Of a DNA stretch of 64,000 bases, positions 1-11,140 are shown piece after piece (within the stretch, counting starts at the first letter, position 1; the number at the start of each line of letters is the position of its first letter). Made by a program: the position numbers and the translations under genes. The stretch is from Diatrype stigma. Taxonomy: Eukaryota > Ascomycota > Sordariomycetes > Xylariales > Diatrypaceae. The DNA lies in contig JAKJXP020000023.1 of NCBI GenBank assembly GCA_022225965.2, positions 434,001-498,000 on the forward strand, given 5' to 3'. The notes under the pieces were generated by a model, which saw only the letters and a list, made by a program, of their open reading frames with translations, did no database searches and was not told the DNA's origin.

Positions 1-399
1 TTAATATTCGATAATTAATTACGATTTCGAATAATATTTTTCATTAAAGGCTTATTAATTTAAGCCTTTAAATTTATAAAGCATAAATCATAGCTATTAA
101 TTCCTTATTATGTATTAAATAATTATGCTTAGTTTTTTGTATGTTTTTAAAATAATAGGCTATAAAATGCCAGTTATTTTTTTCGTTATTGCGTTATAAT
201 AATATTCCTATTATAACGTTATCGGAAGCGTTTGTTTTTATTCTGGTTTTTAAATCGTAAAAGAAATAACGCAATATGAGTATTATTATAAATTTATTTT
301 TAAAACTTTCGAAAGCTTTTAGCCGATCCGGTCGATTTATATCGAAGATCTTTTTTTTACGTATTAACTTTATTAAGGAACGTACGATCCGATTATATT

Positions 400-1435
400 T
401 ATATACGAATTTACGATAAAAGTTATAAAAGCCGAAAAAGAATTGGATCTTTTTGAGCTTTTTTGGAATCCTTTATTTCTTAAGGATAAAGATTTTGACG
501 GGATTAATAGCAATGCCGTTTGTGCTTATAATAAAGCCCAAGAATTTAATTTGGGTTATATGAAATTCGCATTTATTTAAGTTAATTTATAAATCGGCTT
601 TTTTAAATCGTTACAAGATTTTATTAATATATTAAACGTGGTTATTTATATTTTTAAAGAAAATTAAGATGTTATTAATATATACGTTATAAAAGTTATT
701 TAAATAATCGAATAATGTATTATTAATAAATCGTTAAAAGGTTATTGGTCCGTTTATAAATCCGAAGGGTAATATTTTGTATTTATATGTTTCATATTTC
801 GTACGAAAGGTAATTAAGTTTTCGTTTTCGGGGCGGATTTGTATGCGGTAAAACGCTTATCGGATATCGATTTTTGTGAATATTTTTGCTTTCGAAATCC
901 GCGTTAGGGTTTTTTCGATTAAAAATAAAGGATATTTATCCTTAATTATAAGCGCATTTAATTTTCGGAAATTTACGTAAAAGCGCAATTCGCCGTTGGG
1001 CTTTGGGGCCATTAAAACGGGAGCAGCCCATGGTATGCCGCTGGATACGATAAATCCCTTTTGAATATTTTTAGTTAAATATTTCCGGCAGGTTTTTAGT
1101 TTTTTTAGGGACATTTTATATAAAGGGCTAAACCTTAGGTTTTTTGGGTTTCTTTCGATTTCGATTTTGTGGTTTATTTTTTTTTACGTTTTGTTTCGGA
1201 ATAGAAGCAAATCGTTTGATTCGGCTTTGTTAAATATATTTAGGTAATTATGGTATGCTTTCGGAATAACCTTTAATATTCGTTTTTTTAATTCCTTTTT
1301 GTTTCGAAATAATGGGAAGTCCTTTTTATTTTCGATAAATTTATCGATTTCGTATAACGTTATTACGGTTATGTTTTCTTTTGTTTCGGAATTTTGGATA
1401 AGGCGTTGAAATGTTACGGCTTTAATTATAGCCAT
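400..1435 (-). pseudogene. gypsy reverse transcriptase, RIP-mutated
   Basis: One reading frame runs about 1 kb without a frameshift, from a pre-RT spacer (1435-1184) into the RT fingers and palm. Segments such as GIPWAAPVLMAPKPNGELRF (within 1114-857) and the later LPFG block are diagnostic of Ty3/gypsy RT. The catalytic Y-x-D-D box at 682-671 reads Y-I-N-N, so both metal-binding aspartates are replaced by asparagine (GAT/GAC to AAT/AAC). In-frame TAA codons interrupt the domain just after the IDIR motif and further downstream. The thumb motif FLGFII is readable near 500. The enzyme would be dead. Confidence 0.88.
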
Positions 1436-2004
1436 ATTTAAAGGGCGGTATTTATATTAGCAGAATTTTTTTCGCAATACGTATGGTCTTTATAAGTTTC
1501 GTTTCGGAAATATATTCTTTACGTCGTTTTGTTCTTAAGGTAATTTTTTTTTATTCGTTTGTTCCAGCTGTTTTTTTATTTAACGGATTTTAAATAAGCG
1601 TCGTAAAATAGGACTTTTTTTTTGGGGTTTTACGTAATGCTTTATTACTTGATTAAAAATAATTCGAAGGATTATAAAGGGCTTAGTTATAGCGGCTGTT
1701 TTTAATTATTTAATTCGATTTTTAATTTATAAAGAAGCCTTTGTATTATCGAAGTGCTTTAAAATTTTTGTTAAAAAAAAAGATATCGGATTAATTCTTA
1801 CGGAATTGCGTCCGTTATTGCGTTTTTTATTTTTTTTGTTTATTAATTTCTGTTTTCGGTAAATATTTTTTCGAAATTTCCTATTATCGTTTAGGATTAA
1901 GCTTGTAATATTATTTATTTTAATATTAAAAGTAAAATCCGGTAATTATTTTTCGGAATAAACAAAACGTTTATTTAATGGGTTAATAATAACTTAATAC
2001 CGCT

Positions 2005-2045
2005 TAAATCATATTTAGCCGATAATTATGTCGTATTTTATATTT
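2005..2045 (-). pseudogene. retropepsin C-terminal motif remnant
   Basis: The minus strand reads YDIIIG, then a stop, I, a second stop and F. This matches the YDxILG-x-x-W(F/L) motif near the end of gypsy aspartic proteases, with the expected Gln/Arg and Trp codons turned into TAA and TGA. It sits between the gag zinc knuckle and the RT, as expected in Ty3/gypsy. The rest of the protease is too eroded to delimit. Confidence 0.6.
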
Positions 2046-2550
2046 AAAACGATAAATGGTATCCGGTTAAGTTTCCGTTTATGGATCTTAAAGCTAAAAA
2101 AAATAAAAGCATTAATTAGTTATATAGCTTATTTATCGAAACCTTTTATGCGATATGGTTTGAATTTAATAACGAATTATATCTTTAAACGTTTTAATAT
2201 TTTTTTTATAAAGTTTATATTAATAAATAATAAGCCATTTGCTTTCGTATTATTAAAAGAAGATTTAGTAATTAATAATAATTTATTATAAGCTACGGTA
2301 TTAATAAAAAATAAGGGTTTTTTTCCGAGGATTTGTTATAAAAAATTAAATGGTATTTTAATTTCGATATTTTTTAATAATATTCTTTTTAAGAAGGAAT
2401 TTATTTGTTTTAAGGTATTTATTTTTCTTGTTTTTTCTTGTTTTGGATTAATTTGCATAAGTTTAATTCGGATTTGATATAGCGATTTATAATGCTGTTA
2501 ATTTTGGCTTTGCGCTTTTCGGAAGTTAAGTTTCCGTTGGGATTTTTGGG

Positions 2551-2592
2551 GCAATTTCGTAAGATATGGCCTTTTTCGGCGCAGGTAAAGTA
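2551..2592 (-). pseudogene. gag CCHC zinc knuckle remnant
   Basis: Minus-strand translation gives YFTCAEKGHILRNC, which fits the retroviral zinc knuckle C-x2-C-x4-H-x4-C except that the first cysteine is tyrosine (TGC/TGT to TAC, a RIP-type change). It places the end of gag and gives the direction of the element. Upstream gag sequence continues towards about 4040 with a charged fragment at 4040-3813 that resembles a gag matrix/capsid piece but is not diagnostic. Confidence 0.72.
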
Positions 2593-4330
2593 TCGTTTTT
2601 TAAGAATATATTATCGAATTTGCTTAGGAATGAATTTTTAATTTCGGTTATTGCCATTATTTATAGCGGAAGTGTTATTAGCGGGGGTATTATTAATTCG
2701 AGCGGCTTTTTTTTTGTTTTTTTTTTATTGCTTTTGTTACGATTATTTTTACGGGTTGCATTTTTGGGTTGTTCTTATTTATAGGATAATTCCATTTTAA
2801 TAGCGAATCGGACGTATTTGTTAAAGGAAATATTATTATTTAGATAAGCATTTACGAAGGCAATTCGAATTCGTACCGTTAGTTTTTCGCGGAATTTAAA
2901 TTTCCAAAAGGCCTTGGGCTTATGGCATTTATTAATAAGGCGTACGAAGTTATTTTTAAATGTAGCGTAATCGGTAAAGTTGGTTAAATTTAAATGTCGG
3001 AATTTAGCTTTAAATTCTTTTAATCGGTTCGGATTGTCGTATTTAATTTAAAGGTGCTTTATTAAGGCGTTTGAGGTAATAATTTGGTCTGGATAAGAAA
3101 ATCGGAAATAAAGCAAAGTATTCTTTATGGCAATGCTTTTAAGGCGTAACTTGATTTCGGCAAATTTGGCTTCGTTATTGGCAAAATAATTAGCATTTAT
3201 TTTAAAACGGTTCTTTATTTGTTGGTATTAATTCTTAAAATCGACTTTATTTAATTTATCGTTAACGTAAAAGTTAAGAATATTCAGTTTGTTGTTTTTT
3301 TTAAGGCCGGTTACGGTAAATATTTTAATAAATATGCTGGTTTTATGTAATTATTTCTTAAGGATTGCAATTTTCTTATTTTTATTAATGGTTTTGTTAA
3401 TTTATTTTTTTAATTAATCGGTTAATAAAGCGATATTTTCGTTACGTAAATTTCCATTTTTAGCATTATAAAATTGGATTTTCGATAACTTGTTTAAATA
3501 ATGGGCCTATTCGTATAAGGCGATAATAAAACGGTTTAATTTTTGGATTAAGTTTAATATTTCCTTGGATTATTGCTAAGCAGTTAGGCCTATTAAGATT
3601 CGGACCTTAACTTTATGAAAAACAATATTGGGATTTTTATTATATATATTACCGAAGGCGGTTATATTTATAATACCGTCAATATCGGGAAAAACGGTTT
3701 AATCGATATCGATTAAAGCGGTAAAAAGAAAACCGGCGCTATTAGTTTTTTTGCCATAAATAGCTGTTAATTTATTTAATTTATTAATAAAGTCGTAATA
3801 AAATTCGTCGGATTAAAAGATTATAATTATCCCTTCGATTTCCGCTTTTGATAAAAACTTTTTAAAGTTATCGTAAATAAGAACCTTAATGGGGTCCTTT
3901 TTATTTTCTTCGTAAGTAACGGATTTCTTTGGAATTAATGGGATGACGTTAATTAGATCGGAACGACGTCGGAATCGAATCTTAGGGAATTTTTCGGGGT
4001 TTAAAGCAGTTCGATCGAATATAAATTCGTAAAACCGCATTTTCTTTTTGGCTTTTTTAATGGCTTTTGCCGTTTTTCCGGGTAATTATATCATAATGTT
4101 AATCCGTAATTCGTTAATTGCGTAAATCTTTGCTGTTTGCGATTTGGTTATATTAGGAATTAAGGATTTAAGTTCGTAATTTTTAGGATACGCTTTAAGT
4201 TGTTACTTAAGTTTTTGTTTAATTAATCGTGGGATATTATTATGAACCTTTTTAGGTAAAGAAAACGAATTTAGAATTATGTTACGGGCTGTTGGCTTCG
4301 TTCCGGAAATCCGAATTCCATTAGTTATGT

Positions 4331-5185
4331 AAAATTTTAAGCTAAGGAAAAAAAGGAAAGGGAAAAGCAAAATAAAGAAGCTATGGGCTTTTATTATGGG
4401 TTGCCATTATAGGACCCATTTGCATGCTAGTGCCGTTCCGTTTTCTTATCTCTTATCTTTCCTTATTATCTGTAGCTATCGTAATAACTATTCCAGTTAT
4501 TTCAAAATTAAATGGATATTTCGGGCAATATAAAATTCGTTAGTTGCAAAATTTCCGGCCGAATACCGAATAACCGCCGCTTAAGTAATAACCGTAAAAG
4601 CGAAGATTAAAAAAGATTCTTATTTAGTATTATAATAAAAATGGGCCTTAAATGGCTAGCGAATGCCGAAGAAATCCTATTATGTAGCCGTTTTAATGCA
4701 TGCCGTAAAGAAAACATAAGGGACCGATAAAAACAAAACTTTTAAACGCCCGGATTTCGAAAGGTCGAAATTCGAAAACGATTACGTAAATGCCGAAATA
4801 TTACCGCAAAACGTTTTTTTTCCGTTAATGAAAGCCTTAACGAAAAAAAAAGGCGCTTAAGCATTAAAGGCGTTTCGACGGTTTTACGAATAAATTAAAA
4901 AGTTACAAAAAAAAAAAACCTAAATTTGTAATTCCTAACAGAAATCGCTCGCCGACGACCTGGCATTCGAAGCGGTTACCGTATAAATAAATACGACGTC
5001 TTTTTCTTTAAGAATAAGCTAATAATTCCGACGTAATTTGCTTTATAGCAATAACTAATATATTAATATTACGACAATTCGAAAGCAAATTATATAAAGG
5101 GCCAGCGAATTATAAAACTTTTAAGGCAAAAGTTTCATTAAAAGAATATAACGACCGATATTCGAACGTACGTCGAATTATATTC
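4331..5185. other. degraded stretch between two gypsy fragments
   Basis: Lies between the 5' end of the minus-strand gypsy element and the plus-strand integrase fragment. Around 4380-4500 the sequence is less AT-biased and could be an LTR remnant, but I found no matching second copy in the window. No RT or RNase H can be read on the plus strand here, so the plus-strand element appears 5'-truncated or eroded beyond recognition. Confidence 0.4.
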
Positions 5186-6160
5186 GACGTGCCAAAAAGC
5201 CATAAAGCCTAAGCATAAGCCGTATAAAACGTTGCAATTCTTATTATTACCGAATTAGCCGTTTTAAAAAATTAACATAAATTTTATTACGGGCTTTTTA
5301 ATAAGCTTAAGAAATAACGGGATTAATTATAACGCCATTTTGATTATCGTAAATCGATTTACGAAAATGGCATTATTTATATTTACGTTAAAGACGTTTA
5401 CGGCCGCCGAATTGGCGGAAATCCTATATCGAAAAATAAAATACCGATTCGGATTATTCGAAAGCATCGTTAATAATAAGAATAAGTTATTAATTAATAA
5501 GTTTTAAAAGGAATTTTATAACGCGCGGAAAATTAAGCGCCGATTATTAACGGCGTATTATTCATAAACGAACGGCTAAATAAAGCGCATAAATTAAAGC
5601 TTAAAGAAATATTTCCGAAAATATTATAACGTAAAGCAAAACAATTAGGCCAAAATTCTTTACGAAGCCGAATTTAGTTATAATAACTATTGCAATGCAT
5701 TTATGAAATATTTACCGTTCGAAGCATTATATGGTTATTATTTTTATATAATAAAATAAGTGCTTAAGCGGTTATAGCTTTAAATATAAGAAATAAAAAA
5801 ACGTTTAAGCAAAACGAAAAAGGTTCGGCGACAAATGCGCGCCTATTAAGAAAAAGCGACGGCGACTTAGAAGAAATATTACGATAAGCATTATATATTT
5901 ATGAAATTTAAAAAGGATTAAACGGTAGCGTTATTTATAAAAAACTTTAAATTCAAAAAAAAAAATAAAGCTGGCACCGACGTATATTCGGATACGGGTC
6001 GCCGAATAAATAGGAATATAAATATACCGGATTAAATTATTCGCAAAGTATTAACGCATTTATGACGTATTTTTCGTATTTTCTTTAAAGCCGTAATACG
6101 ATTGCTGCAAAGGTTCCGAATAATCGGCATTGCTAGATTTCGAAAATAAATAAAAAAAAT
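5186..6160 (+). pseudogene. gypsy integrase fragment, RIP-mutated
   Basis: From the zinc-finger end (C-Q-K at 5190) one frame reads through the integrase core: RFTKMALFIFT near 5355, AAELAEILYR, YRFGL, ARKIKRR, then SPFEALYG-like text near 5720. The three catalytic acids are lost by G-to-A changes: first Asp to Asn at 5352-5354, second Asp to Asn at 5475-5477, Glu to Lys at 5583-5585. Stops replace Trp or Gln codons. The C-terminal region (YYDKH near 5895, RIYDVFFVFSLKP near 6062) continues in other frames, implying indels. It lies on the opposite strand to the RT-bearing element at 1-4330, so it is a separate insertion. Confidence 0.85.
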
Positions 6161-6369
6161 AAATAATAAAAAATATCGTCCGCTATTACGACGACCGAAA
6201 GCCGAAAAAATTCCTTATTAAATAAAAAAAATGGCCTATTAAATATAATACCTAAAAATTAAAGAAATACCTTATTAACGTTTAATAAATATTAACGCGT
6301 TATAAAAAAAAGGCATATAAAGCATATAAAAAATGAAATAACGAATAAAAATAATTAATTAATTCGGCC

Positions 6370-6730
6370 TTAAGCATTTTAGCGGTTTCGATTCGTTATA
6401 AATCGGGCAAAATCCGTTTAAATATTTATAAAACATAAAGCCTTAAACATTTTAACGGCTTAAATTTATTATAAATCGAGCAAAATCCGTTTAGATATTT
6501 ATAAAACATAAAGCTTTAAGCATTTTAACGGCTTAAATTTATCGCAAATCGAACGGAATCCGTTTGGATATTTAGGAAACAAAAAAAGCCTTAAGCATTT
6601 TAATAATTCAAACTTATTATAAATCGAATAAAACCTATTTAAATACTTATAAAATAAAAAAGGCCTTAAGCATTTTAATGGCTTAAATTTATTATAAATC
6701 GATCGAAAACCGTTTAAATATCCGCAAAAT
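6370..6730. repeat. 73-75 bp tandem repeat, five copies
   Basis: Units begin with TTAAGCATTTTA or TTAAACATTTTA at 6370, 6443, 6516, 6591 and 6666, so the period is 73, 73, 75 and 75 bp. Each carries the same order of blocks (TTATAAATCGA, AATCCGTTTA, then AAACATAAAG or AAATAAAAAAGG). Read on the minus strand the unit encodes a 24-25 residue repeat around NGFRSIYNKF and LKCLR, but period changes and RIP-like differences argue against a working protein. Confidence 0.8.
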
Positions 6731-6739
6731 AACCGCAAA

Positions 6740-8780
6740 ACAAAATATTTCTTGCTTTATTAGGCCTTTCGGCGACGATACGTAAATATAAAGGAAAACA
6801 TAAAAAAGGAAAAACGAAAACGAAAATAAAACGCCTTTTATAAAGAAAAAAAGGCCCAAACGATATTCGAATAACAAACGAATGCCGATTAAAAGCTAAT
6901 TATAATAAAAATTAAATCCATTATTTCCGGATTTAAAATCCGGCGCTTTATTAATAAGCTATGCGGAAAAAATAAGATTAATACTTATTCGGAATCGATT
7001 TTTATGCTTTTAATTTCCGTCGGCGTATCGTTAAAATCGATTTATGCGCTGTCGTCGTCCTGGTCGGTAGCGGACGCGGAAGCGGCAACGGGCGCGGAAT
7101 CGGCGGCAGGCGAAGAATTAACGGCAGGCGAAAGGCTAATAAAAAGCGAAGGGCTGGCGATTAATAAAAAAGCAATTAACGATTACGAAATCGGAATTAA
7201 TATAACCGGAAAGCCAAAATAAAGGTAACGGACCGAAATTAAGGCATCGAATCGGCAACCGGGCGTTACAAAAACGAAACGAAAGCGGCTATTTCGAATT
7301 ATAAAGTCGTAAAGGGCTATTTTATTAGCGGTTATAGCAATAATAACCAAATCGCCTTAAATAAAGCGACGCATTACTTTATGCTTTTTCCGAATCCAAA
7401 ACGCCGATTTTATGCCGATCGAAAGGCGATAGCGTTACGTACGGTTCTTAATTCGTTATAACGCCGTTTATAATTTAATATAAATTATTTAACGGCAATT
7501 ATACGATAATTAAATCGCTTTTAATTGGTAATAAGTAATATCGGAATTTATAAATATTTTTGCGTTTTAATTTAATTAATATTTAAATTATAGCGCCATT
7601 AATCGGCGCATAAATTGGATTTCGGCGGCAGTAATTGCCGCCCGTTCCTTTTTAAAAGCGCCGAAAACGACGCGCTTTTTTTTTAAATACGCAGCCCGAA
7701 AAACGAAATATATAGCCTTTAATAAGACTATATAACGATTTATTTTGCGGATTGCTTTCCAGCCGGCGTACGAACGAAGCGTAGTCGTCGACGTAGCCAA
7801 AAACGTTTTCGATTTAAAGTCGGTATTTTCGGCAAATTCCAAAATGGCTTAAACCATTTTTTAAAAAGCGGTCGATATTTAAGTATTAATTAATAAATAA
7901 CCGAATAAATAAAGGATTAATATTTATTATTAAGCATTTTTTATAGTTTTGCCGATAATAAACGTAAATTAAACCGTTATCGACGATAAGCGACGTTACG
8001 TAATGGATTCGGGCATTTAAATAAAAAAATCCCATATAATAACGGCATAATTCGCCGAATTTGCGCCGATTAAATTACGTATTGCCGTTATCGACGAACG
8101 CGTAATTGCTTTTCTAACCGAAGGAATTATCGAATAGCTATAAGTTTAAAATTTCTTTACGAAACGACATTTCGGCGGCAAATAAGGAATAACGAAACGG
8201 CGATTGGATAAAAATAAACGAATAACAAAAAACGAAAAAAAAACGATAACGAAAATAAAAGCGCAATAATAAACGAAACAAAAAATTAAGCAACAAAAAG
8301 GCGGCGACGATATTACGATTGTTATTATATTAAAACCTAATAAAAAAAAAGAAAAAAACGCGTAAGCAAAAAGAAATTATAAACCTATTAAAAATGAATT
8401 ACCGAATAACCGGCAATTAAATATTTACCAAAATGCGAATATCCGATAATCTTAAGGATAATTTATTATCGAAACGACATATACGTATTATTAAAATAAT
8501 AATTAAATGCCGCTAAATCTTAAAAATTACCGGCTTATAAGCCTAAATTAAGGGCAAGCATTTAAAACGAATAAGCAGGTTATTAAAAACTAATAGCCGA
8601 AAAAAGAAAAAGCAATATAAAAGTATGGCTTTTATTTAAAAGGCTTATTACGTAAGCGGTACGTAATCGGCGACTAAGCGTCGCATTAAGGATTAAGGCC
8701 TATAAAAAAAATTCTATATATTTTTAAAAACTATAATTAAAAATAATCTTATATACCTTTTTCTTAAAATAGCTTCGCTT
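6740..8780. other. unassigned RIP-type DNA
   Basis: AT-rich, CpG-containing sequence of the same character as its surroundings. Open frames of 60-85 codons exist (7004-7222 plus, 7588-7842 minus) but none resembles a family I know and none has the base composition of a real gene. Probably further eroded transposon sequence. Confidence 0.5.
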
Positions 8781-8840
8781 ACGTTTAGCCATTACGTTAT
8801 TAGCTTTTAGCCATTTATATTCTTACATTTGTTTTAAATA

Positions 8841-9173
8841 TTATATTATAACATATTGCCATAATATATATAATATATTATAACATGCCTTAATTAAGTA
8901 TATAGCATGTTATAACATATTATTATCCAGATTATGGCATATTATAATATGCTATTATTTAGGTTATATTATATTATAACATGCTTTTACTTAAATTATG
9001 GCATATTATAATATGCTTTTATTTAAGTTATGGCATGTTATAACATGCGTATATTTAGATTTCGGCATGTTATAACATGCTATTATTTTAATTCGGCATG
9101 TTATAACATGCTATTATTTAAATCCGGCATATTATAATATGCTATTATTTAAATTAGGCATGTTATAATATGC
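8841..9173. repeat. 31-32 bp tandem array of 16-bp palindromes
   Basis: Eleven units start at 8841, 8873, 8905, 8937, 8969, 9001, 9033, 9065, 9096, 9127 and 9158. Each carries a 16-bp perfect or near-perfect palindrome, GCATGTTATAACATGC or GCATATTATAATATGC, separated by 15-16 bp of AT-rich spacer (TATTATTTAAATT-like, with TTCGG or TCCGG in four units). The spacing is exactly 32 bp for the first eight units and 31 bp afterwards. The two palindrome versions differ by a paired G/A and C/T change that keeps the symmetry. Confidence 0.85.
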
Positions 9174-9208
9174 TTTTATAAATAAATATTATATATTTTT
9201 ATATTTTA

Positions 9209-9308
<100 letters not shown>

Positions 9309-9467
9309 ATTATTATATTAAACTTAGTTTTATTTTTAATATAAGGGTTAGTTTTATATAAATAAATTTTAAAGGATTGGGAATTTTTTTTTGTTTTTTT
9401 TTTAATTAAAATGTTTTTTTTTCTTTTTTTTCTTTCTGCCTTTTACGTTTTCCTTTTAGCTTTTTCG

Positions 9468-9752
9468 CAGCAGCAGCAATAATAGCAGCAACAGTAATAA
9501 CAGCAATAACAGCAATAATAGCAGCAATAGCAGTAATAATAGCAATAGCAGCAATAGCAGTAATAGAAATAGCAATAATAGGAACAGCAGTAATAGAAAT
9601 AACAGCAGCAAAAGTAGCAGTAATAAAAACAGCAGTAATAGGAATAATAATAATAGCAAAAACAATAGCAAAAGCAGCAGCAAAAGCAGTAATAATAGCA
9701 ATAATAGCAGCAATAATAATCGTAATAATAATAATAGCAATAATAATAATAA
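9468..9752 (+). repeat. CAG/CAA trinucleotide tract with RIP-type TAG/TAA conversions
   Basis: About 95 consecutive in-phase triplets, nearly all CAG, CAA, TAG or TAA, with occasional AAA, AAG or GAA. The pattern is what a CAR (polyglutamine-type) repeat becomes if many CpA sites are changed to TpA. The minus strand of the same phase stays open as poly-leucine, because CTG, TTG and TTA all encode Leu. This is not evidence for a leucine-rich protein. Confidence 0.85.
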
Positions 9753-11140
9753 TGCCTGCCCTTATTAATTTATACGAAATTCCGGGCCCGGCCCTTTTTT
9801 CGAAAATCCCGGTCCCTTTAAAGCAAGCTTTTGCCGCTTTTTGTTCTTTTAAAAAAAGAAAGTTAATAATTCGTTATCGGCATAAGAGTAAGTTTTATAT
9901 GATCCATATTATAAATACGAATTAATTTAATATAAACATAATAGCATTAATAATATAAAAAGTTATTAATATTACTTATGCGGTAATACGTTAACGCTTT
10001 TCGAACCGGCCTATTGCCCTTTCTTTTGTTCCGCTTTTGAACCTTTCCGTTTAACGGATTTTCCGATATAAATTCAATAATTCTTACCGGAAAAACTTTA
10101 ATCTTTCCTCGGATAAACCGGATACGAACCAGAATTTACAGGCGACGTTAGTTTAAATATTCGGGCCAGTAATAACGATAAAATATATCCGTTGCCGTAA
10201 TAATAAGAACTTATAAGATACTTGCGTTAATTATATAAGCAAGACTTATTTTGGTTATAAATATAACGGCTAAAAAATAAAATGCCATCGTAAATATATC
10301 GTTCTTATTAATACGTTTATAATTAACGAATATTTTATAACCCTAATTCTCGTTTTCGTTTTAACTTTAGCTTTAATTTCAGTTCCAGTTTAAAATGTTT
10401 CCGCTTTTATTTAAAATGCTCCCGCTTTTGTTTTCGCTTTATTAAATAATAAGCTAGCCTTTTTAATATTATGCCGGATTACTATTAATATACGTAAATA
10501 AATATACGGGCCGAATATTAGGCCATAACGAATAAATAACGGGCCGAAGCTTAGTAACAGTTAAAAAAATGCTTTTGCATTTTAAATGAAATAAACGATA
10601 AATTAATTAACGAAGCCTTTTTGCCGGTTCCGTTTAATTATTTTAACGGCGGCAATAACGATAACGATAACGATATTAACGGCGGCGACGGTAATAAATT
10701 AAGCGGCGATAATAATAATAATATAAACGAAATATTTTTAACCCTTAAGAATAAAGTATTACGCCTAATCCTTTTTTTGGGGTTTGCAGGAATTAAAGAA
10801 AAAAAAAAGAAAAAAAAAAGATAATACTATTAATTATATAATGCAGCATTATTAAGAATTCGTTGGCCTTTTTGTTTCTAAGAAAAAAAAACTTTCGAAA
10901 ATTAGCTATAAATTCGAAATACGTTAATTTAAAAGGCCTATTATATTGTTATTGCTATTATTAATTTTGCGTTAAAATTTGCCGCGGTTTTTGCGGTTTC
11001 TTAATTAATTAATACTACGCCTTATATTTCTTTATTAAAATGGGTGCGTGCGTAAAGTATTCTTTATTTTGCGGATAAATACGTATAAGGGCCGTATTAC
11101 CCTTATATTATAAACGAATAGATGGACGGTTAACGATAGC
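9753..11140. other. unassigned RIP-type DNA up to the boundary
   Basis: AT-rich sequence with no recognisable gene. It includes purine runs (10,796-10,821) and an Asn/Asp/Gly-rich open frame (10,621-10,824) without an ATG start, which looks like low-complexity noise. Composition turns to normal around 11,130-11,150. Confidence 0.5.

Larger units (their letters stand above)
1..4330 (-). mobile_element. RIP-inactivated Ty3/gypsy LTR retrotransposon, minus strand
   Basis: Reading the minus strand from about 4,330 downwards gives the gypsy order: a gag-like region, a CCHC zinc knuckle (2551-2592), a retropepsin-like motif (2009-2040), a pre-RT spacer (1184-1435) and reverse transcriptase running into RNase H (1114 to the window edge). 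The 3' part, including any integrase and LTR, lies outside the window. No 5' LTR could be defined; the weakly AT-biased stretch at about 4380-4500 is a candidate. The frame is littered with RIP-type stops, so the element cannot encode its own proteins. Confidence 0.85.

Noticed and set aside
2028..2784. Hydrophobic open frames on the plus strand (2028-2291, 2566-2784)
   Set aside because: They are antisense to the protease and zinc-knuckle remnants of the minus-strand gypsy element.
7588..7842. 84-codon minus-strand frame
   Set aside because: No family resemblance, within RIP-type DNA, no consistent gene structure.
8841..9173. CRISPR-like spacing of repeats
   Set aside because: The genome is eukaryotic, the spacers resemble each other rather than being unique, and no cas-like gene exists. 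It is a tandem satellite.
9456..9740. Poly-leucine open frame on the minus strand
   Set aside because: It is the reverse of a CAG/CAA tract; RIP-type changes cannot create stops in that frame, so its openness is an artefact.
10621..10824. Asn/Asp/Gly-rich 67-codon frame
   Set aside because: No ATG start, low complexity, ends in a poly-A/G run inside RIP DNA.
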